DNA of 17,716 nt from Verrucomicrobiota bacterium (GTDB taxonomy: Bacteria > Verrucomicrobiota > Verrucomicrobiia > Opitutales > UBA953). A model generated the notes under the pieces. The model searched no databases and had not been told where the DNA came from. It saw only the letters and a program-made list of their open reading frames with translations. This document shows, one piece after another, positions 13,877 through 17,716 of the stretch (within the stretch, counting starts at the first letter, position 1; every line of letters begins with the position of its first letter). The stretch lies in the NCBI GenBank assembly GCA_009917805.1, contig RGES01000013.1, positions 1-17,716 on the forward strand, read 5' to 3'. The position numbers and the translations under genes were made by a program.

Positions 13877-14446
13877 ATGGCATTCACCGAAGTTCTCCTC
13901 ATCAAGCCCGTCGACGGCCTAGGCGCCGAAGGCGAGCAGGTCCGCGTCCGCGCGGGCTTTGCGCGCAATTTCCTGCTCCCGCAGGGCATCGCGCTCCCCG
14001 TCAACCGCTCCAACACGAAGTACGTCGAGGCCCTCAAGAAGGCCCGCGAAGTCCGTGAGGCGCGCGACCTCGAGGCCGCCAACGCCACCGCCGCCAAGCT
14101 GGCCGCCATCAAGCTCGTCTTCGCCGTCAAGACCGGCGAAGGAGGCAAGATGTTCGGCGCGATCAGCACCGCCGAGATCTCCGCCAAGCTCGCCGAGCAC
14201 GGCCTCGAGATCGAGCGCAAGCGCATCCATCTCGGCCAGGGCCCGGTCAAGCTCCTCGGCAAGCACATCACGAGCATCCGCCTCCATGGCACCGTCATGG
14301 TCGAGCAGGAGTTCGAAGTGGTCTCCGAGAACCCGATCGAAGTCGCCGCCGAAGAGGCCCCCGAGGCCGAGGAACGCGAGTACCGCGACGACAAGGGCAA
14401 GAAGGCCCGCAAGCCCCGCAAGGAAAAGGCCGCCAAGTCCGAGTAA
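13877..14446 (+). CDS. rplI: 50S ribosomal protein L9 (bL9) with charged C-terminal extension
   Basis: A 189-residue protein of the large subunit. The N-domain has VLLIKPVDGLGAEGEQVRVR and then AGFARNFLLPQGIALP, the L9 signature (E. coli: G-x-VVxVKxGYARNFLxPxGxA). The central helix runs ~46-80. The C-domain is KLVFAVKTGEGGKMFGAIST, AEISAKLAEHGLEIERKRI, LGKHITSIRLHGTVMVEQEFEVV. About 40 extra residues follow, first acidic (EEAPEAEERE) then lysine/arginine-rich (DKGKKARKPRKEKAAK). E. coli L9 is 149 residues. It ends a transcription unit at a strong terminator 17 bp downstream. The ATG follows CCTTATAACCCAAGCAAGACC, without a Shine-Dalgarno motif. Confidence 0.95.
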   Translation: MAFTEVLLIKPVDGLGAEGEQVRVRAGFARNFLLPQGIALPVNRSNTKYVEALKKAREVREARDLEAANATAAKLAAIKLVFAVKTGEGGKMFGAISTAEISAKLAEHGLEIERKRIHLGQGPVKLLGKHITSIRLHGTVMVEQEFEVVSENPIEVAAEEAPEAEEREYRDDKGKKARKPRKEKAAKSE

Positions 14447-14462
14447 TCGGACCGGCTCCCCG

Positions 14463-14499
14463 AAAGGCGCGAAGTGCGAACTTCGCGCCTTTTTCTTTT
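14463..14499 (+). terminator. Rho-independent terminator after rplI
   Basis: A perfect 13-bp stem, AAAGGCGCGAAGT (14463-14475) with ACTTCGCGCCTTT (14480-14492), has a GCGA loop and a T-rich tail (TTTTTCTTTT). It separates the ribosomal block from dnaB. Confidence 0.93.
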
Positions 14500-14602
14500 C
14501 CGGGGTTTCCCGCCCTGTGAATAGGGTGCGAACAAGGCGTGAACGGCCCCCGCCGTTTGGCGCTGTCCTCCGTTCCCGCCCTCCGCACACTGCCTCTTTC
14601 CC

Positions 14603-16033
14603 ATGGCCGAACGATCCCAGCGCCCGCGCCGCGAAGCCGCTCCCAACTACGGCGACCGCGTGCCGCCCCATAACCTCGACGCCGAACGCGGCCTGATCGC
14701 GAGCATCGTGATCGACGGCGGCGACACGCTCCAGCGCTGCCTCGAGCAGCGCGTCACGGCCGACTACTTCTTCGACCCGAAGCACCAGGACATCTACGCC
14801 GTCGCCGTCCAGCTGAACCAGGCGAGCACGGGCATCGATGAGATCACGCTCACGGAACAGCTCCGCCGCGAAGGCAAGCTGGAGTCCGCCGGCGGCGCGA
14901 CCTACGTCAACGAGCTGACGGGGCTCATCTCCTCGAGCGCGCACGCGCCCCACTGGCTCGCGATCATCCGCGAGAAGCACTTCCTCCGCCAGCTGATCTC
15001 CACCGCCGTCACGACGGTCGAGAAGGCCCACACCCACGCCGAAGGCATCGAGCGCCTGCTCGAGGAGGTCGAACAGTCCTTCTTCCGCATCAGCGAAGAC
15101 CGCATCTCCGAATCGGCCCAGACGATCGACGGGCCCATCGCCGAGGCGATGGAGCTCGTCCAGCGCATCATCCGCGACCGCAACTCGGTGCAGGGCGTGC
15201 CCACCGGCTTCCCCGACCTCGATGCGCTGACCTTCGGCTTCCAGTCCGGCCAGATGGTCGTCGTCGCCGCCCGTCCCGGCATGGGCAAGACCTCCATCGC
15301 GCTCAATTTCATCGAAGCCGCGCTCTTCCCGAAGCCGAGCGAGAACCGCAAGCCTTCCAACGTCCTGCTGTTCTCCCTTGAGATGCCGGCCCGTGAACTG
15401 GCCCTGCGTCTGCTCTGCTCCCGCGCCCGCGTGAACATGCAGAAGCTCCGTACCGCCCACCCCGACGAGCGCATGCAGGTCGACCTCGTCCAGGCCGCCA
15501 ACGAGTACAAGGGACTGCCCCTCGTGGTCGACGACAACGGCGGGCAGAACATCCTCGAGATCCGCGCCAAGTGCCGCCGCGTCCATGCCCGCACCCCCTT
15601 GGACATGGTGGTCATCGACTACATCCAGCTCATCAACGGCCTCGACTCGGGCCTCCCCCGCGAACAGCAGATCGCCGAAGTGTCCCGCAGCATCAAGGCC
15701 ATGGCCAAGGAGTTCAAGATCCCCATCATCGCCCTGGCCCAGCTGAACCGAAAGTCCGAGGACGAAGCCCGCCAGCCCCGCATGTCCGACCTTCGCGAGT
15801 CGGGTTCCATCGAGCAGGACGCCGACATCGTCATGCTGATCTCCAAGCCCCCCGTCAGCCAGGGCAAGGCCGCCGAGGCCGAGGCCGAGCAGGCAGGGCA
15901 GGACGGCTGCTACGCCCGCCAGCTCATCGTGGCCAAGAACCGTAACGGACCCACCTCCGACATCAACTTGCTCTTTAATCCGGGGCTGACACGCTTCGAA
16001 TCTCCGGCCAAAGATTACCGAAATAATGAATAA
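14603..16033 (+). CDS. dnaB: Replicative DNA helicase DnaB
   Basis: A 476-residue hexameric helicase that unwinds DNA at the replication fork. The N-terminal domain runs ~19-125 (VPPHNLDAERGLIASIVIDG, DYFFDPKHQDIYAV, EQLRREGKLESAGGATYVNE), followed by a linker helix. The RecA-like domain has GVPTGFPDLDALTFGFQSG (198-216), Walker A in ARPGMGKTS (223-231), FSLEMP with the catalytic glutamate (257-262), Walker B in VVIDYIQLI (336-344), ALAQLNR (377-383), SDLRESGSIEQDADIV (395-410) and KNRNGP with the arginine finger (445-450). Residues 416-435 hold an Ala/Glu-rich insertion. No intein. Own transcription unit after the terminator; the 103-bp leader region has no clear promoter. Its last 8 nt overlap bamA. 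Confidence 0.96.
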   Translation: MAERSQRPRREAAPNYGDRVPPHNLDAERGLIASIVIDGGDTLQRCLEQRVTADYFFDPKHQDIYAVAVQLNQASTGIDEITLTEQLRREGKLESAGGATYVNELTGLISSSAHAPHWLAIIREKHFLRQLISTAVTTVEKAHTHAEGIERLLEEVEQSFFRISEDRISESAQTIDGPIAEAMELVQRIIRDRNSVQGVPTGFPDLDALTFGFQSGQMVVVAARPGMGKTSIALNFIEAALFPKPSENRKPSNVLLFSLEMPARELALRLLCSRARVNMQKLRTAHPDERMQVDLVQAANEYKGLPLVVDDNGGQNILEIRAKCRRVHARTPLDMVVIDYIQLINGLDSGLPREQQIAEVSRSIKAMAKEFKIPIIALAQLNRKSEDEARQPRMSDLRESGSIEQDADIVMLISKPPVSQGKAAEAEAEQAGQDGCYARQLIVAKNRNGPTSDINLLFNPGLTRFESPAKDYRNNE

Positions 16034-17716
16034 CCCCTCCTTCCGCCGCAGCTGGCTTCGCGCCGCCTGTTTCGCCCTCGCCCTGTCGCCGCTCGTCGGC
16101 GCGGCCCAGATCGCCCCGGCGACGAAGGACCCGCTCGTCCGCTCCATCCGCATCAAGACGGACGGCACGGCCGTCTCCGAGCAGTTCGTCCTCGGCTTCG
16201 TCGCCCTCCGCCAAGGACAGCCGTTCTCCAAGGACGCCGTCGCCAGCACGGTGCGCTCCCTCTACGCGACCGGCCGCTTCAACCAGGCCATGGTCGAGCC
16301 GGTGCTCGATCCGAAGACCGGCGAAGTGGACATCGTGGTCACGGTCGAACCCCGTCCGATCCTGAAAGGCATCGAATATATCGGCGGCGACGGGATCGTC
16401 GGCAAGGCCGGCTGGTTCGGCGGCGTCGAGGTCGAAGACCTGAAGGTCGGCGAACCCCTCGACATGGCCCAGCTCCGCCGCTCCGAGGTCAAGCTCCAGA
16501 ACGAGCTGCGCAAGAAACGTCCCTTCGCCCGCGTGACCTCCCAGCTCCGCGATACGACCGGCGGCAAGATCGTCGCGGTCATCGTCGACGAAGGCATCGA
16601 ACTGAAGGTGGATAATTTCCGCTTCGAAGGCGCGACTTCCTTCGACCGCTACGACCTCTGGTACGCGGCCGACCTCAAGACCAGCGAATACCGCTGGTAC
16701 AAGTGGTCCTGGCTCATCGGCGGCGGCCGTCTCGACCCCGAGCAGTACCGCGCCGACTGCAAGAAGCTGCGCGAGTACTACCGCTCCAAGGGTTACCTCG
16801 ACGTCGAAGTCGAGGACGCCGATCCGGAGAAGGTCTGCGAAGTCAAGGACGTCAAAGGCGCCTCCGGCTGGGTCGACGTCGTCTTCAAGATCAAGGAAGG
16901 CCGCAAGTATACCCTCGGAGCGATCGCCTTCGAGGGCAACCGCCTCGGCGCCACCGATCCGCTCTACTCGACCGAATCCCTCCAGAAGGTCGTCGCCGAA
17001 CCCTCCCTGCGTCGCGGCGCCCACCCCGCCGAGTTCGACAAGATCGCCAGCGGCGAAGCCTTCGCGGTGCCGGCCATCGAAGCCGCGGCCGACAAGCTGC
17101 GCGAATACTACGGCCAGATGGGCTACATCAACAGTTCCGTCCAGGTCGTCCGTAAGCCCAACCTCGCGACCGGCGCCATCGACGTGAAGTTCCAGATCGA
17201 AGAAGGCCAGCGTCACACTGTCCGCGCCGTCGAGATCCAGGGCAATACCAAGACCCGCTCCACCGTCATCGCCCGCGAGCTCGCGCTCGGGCCCGGCGAG
17301 GTCTTCGACCTTGCCCGCACGCGCGTCTCCGAGGCGCGCCTGCGTAACACGCAGTTCTTCGAGGAAGTCCGCGTGACGCCCGTCCCGACGCCGATCCCCG
17401 GCCAGAGCGACCTTCGCGTCACGGTCAAGGAAGGCCCCACCGGCCAGGTCAGCTTCGGCGCCGGCTACAGCACCGTCGAAGGCCTCGTCGGCTTCGTCGA
17501 GTACGCCGAATCCAACTTCGACTTCGCCAACTCCGAGGGCTGGTACCGCGGCGACGGCCAGAAGTTCCGCGTCCGTATCTCGGTCGGCAGCCTGACCAAT
17601 TCCTTCGAGCACTCCTTCGAAGAGCCCGCCCTCTGGGAACGTGACCTCGCCGTCGGTTACTCCATCGAGCGCCGCTACGCCGGCTACGCCTCGGCCAACT
17701 ACTCGGTGCTCTCCGA
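16026..17716 (+). CDS. bamA: Outer-membrane protein assembly factor BamA (partial, runs off the right edge)
   Basis: The first 563 residues of the Omp85 insertase that folds beta-barrel proteins into the outer membrane. The signal peptide (1-27) ends LVGAAQ. Five POTRA domains follow at about 37-110, 111-190, 191-292, 293-394 and 395-470. They are marked by repeated endings such as VVTVEPRP, IVDEG, KIKEG, QIEEG and VKEG, and by helices such as LREYYRSKGYLDVEV and LREYYGQMGYINSSV. The barrel begins near 471 with GQVSFGAGYSTVEG and continues GFVEYAESNFDF and HSFEEPALW, the first strands and early loops. The ATG at 16026 overlaps the dnaB stop codon (ATGAATAA), so its translation probably depends on dnaB. 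No Shine-Dalgarno motif. Confidence 0.95.
   Translation, partial: MNNPSFRRSWLRAACFALALSPLVGAAQIAPATKDPLVRSIRIKTDGTAVSEQFVLGFVALRQGQPFSKDAVASTVRSLYATGRFNQAMVEPVLDPKTGEVDIVVTVEPRPILKGIEYIGGDGIVGKAGWFGGVEVEDLKVGEPLDMAQLRRSEVKLQNELRKKRPFARVTSQLRDTTGGKIVAVIVDEGIELKVDNFRFEGATSFDRYDLWYAADLKTSEYRWYKWSWLIGGGRLDPEQYRADCKKLREYYRSKGYLDVEVEDADPEKVCEVKDVKGASGWVDVVFKIKEGRKYTLGAIAFEGNRLGATDPLYSTESLQKVVAEPSLRRGAHPAEFDKIASGEAFAVPAIEAAADKLREYYGQMGYINSSVQVVRKPNLATGAIDVKFQIEEGQRHTVRAVEIQGNTKTRSTVIARELALGPGEVFDLARTRVSEARLRNTQFFEEVRVTPVPTPIPGQSDLRVTVKEGPTGQVSFGAGYSTVEGLVGFVEYAESNFDFANSEGWYRGDGQKFRVRISVGSLTNSFEHSFEEPALWERDLAVGYSIERRYAGYASANYSVLS

Noticed and set aside
13919..17612. Long minus-strand open frames opposite rplI, dnaB and bamA
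   Set aside because: The plus strand holds unmistakable essential genes; the antisense frames have no motif or plausible start.
1..17716. CRISPR arrays, insertion sequences, toxin-antitoxin or phage genes
   Set aside because: No regularly spaced repeats, transposase motifs, terminal inverted repeats or phage proteins were found on either strand.

Overview
The window looks like a chromosomal segment of a GC-rich member of the PVC superphylum, most likely Verrucomicrobiota (Opitutia-like). The reasons are a large beta-propeller protein ending in a PVC-type haem-binding CxxCH domain, the L25-pth-rpsF-ssb-rplI-dnaB gene order, strong C/G preference at third codon positions, and the near-absence of Shine-Dalgarno motifs. 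The phylum is an inference; no rRNA gene is present.

Layout. At the left edge (1-130) is the N-terminus of an unidentified minus-strand gene. It is preceded by an AT-rich region with a perfect 10-bp inverted repeat flanked by ACTGTCA direct repeats. Next come a minus-strand gene with a MerR-like winged-helix domain (131-964), a strong terminator, and two ammonium transporter (Amt) genes on the minus strand (1108-2637 and 2779-4056). Each amt gene has its own clear sigma-54 (-24/-12) promoter at exactly the same distance from its ATG, and each would produce an mRNA with a leader of only about 4 nt. No glnK lies next to them. A divergent gene encodes a putative outer-membrane beta-barrel protein (4152-5051). 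The stretch 5052-5525 is poor in genes and may hold a decayed coding remnant. It is followed by a small DUF4236-type membrane protein (5526-5789), tRNA-Leu(CAA) on the minus strand (5841-5924), and an HU-family nucleoid protein on the minus strand with a strong terminator.

From 6531 everything is on the plus strand. First comes an exported sugar-oxidation cassette: a PQQ-dependent (GSDH-like) sugar dehydrogenase, a twin-arginine-type TIM-barrel sugar isomerase/epimerase homologue, and a 908-residue PVC-type propeller-HEAT-cytochrome protein. A strong terminator follows at 11599-11635. Then comes a housekeeping block: rplY/ctc (L25), pth, rpsF (S6), ssb and rplI (L9), a terminator, dnaB, and bamA running off the right edge and overlapping dnaB by 8 nt. 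rpsR (S18), usual in this block, is missing.

How the parts fit. The two amt genes look like nitrogen-limitation genes driven by RpoN. The three-gene cassette fits periplasmic oxidation of a sugar with electrons passed to a c-type haem. The right-hand block is translation and replication machinery plus the essential outer-membrane insertase. The strongest candidates for something undescribed are the paired sigma-54, near-leaderless amt genes and the symmetric regulatory region next to the MerR-like gene.
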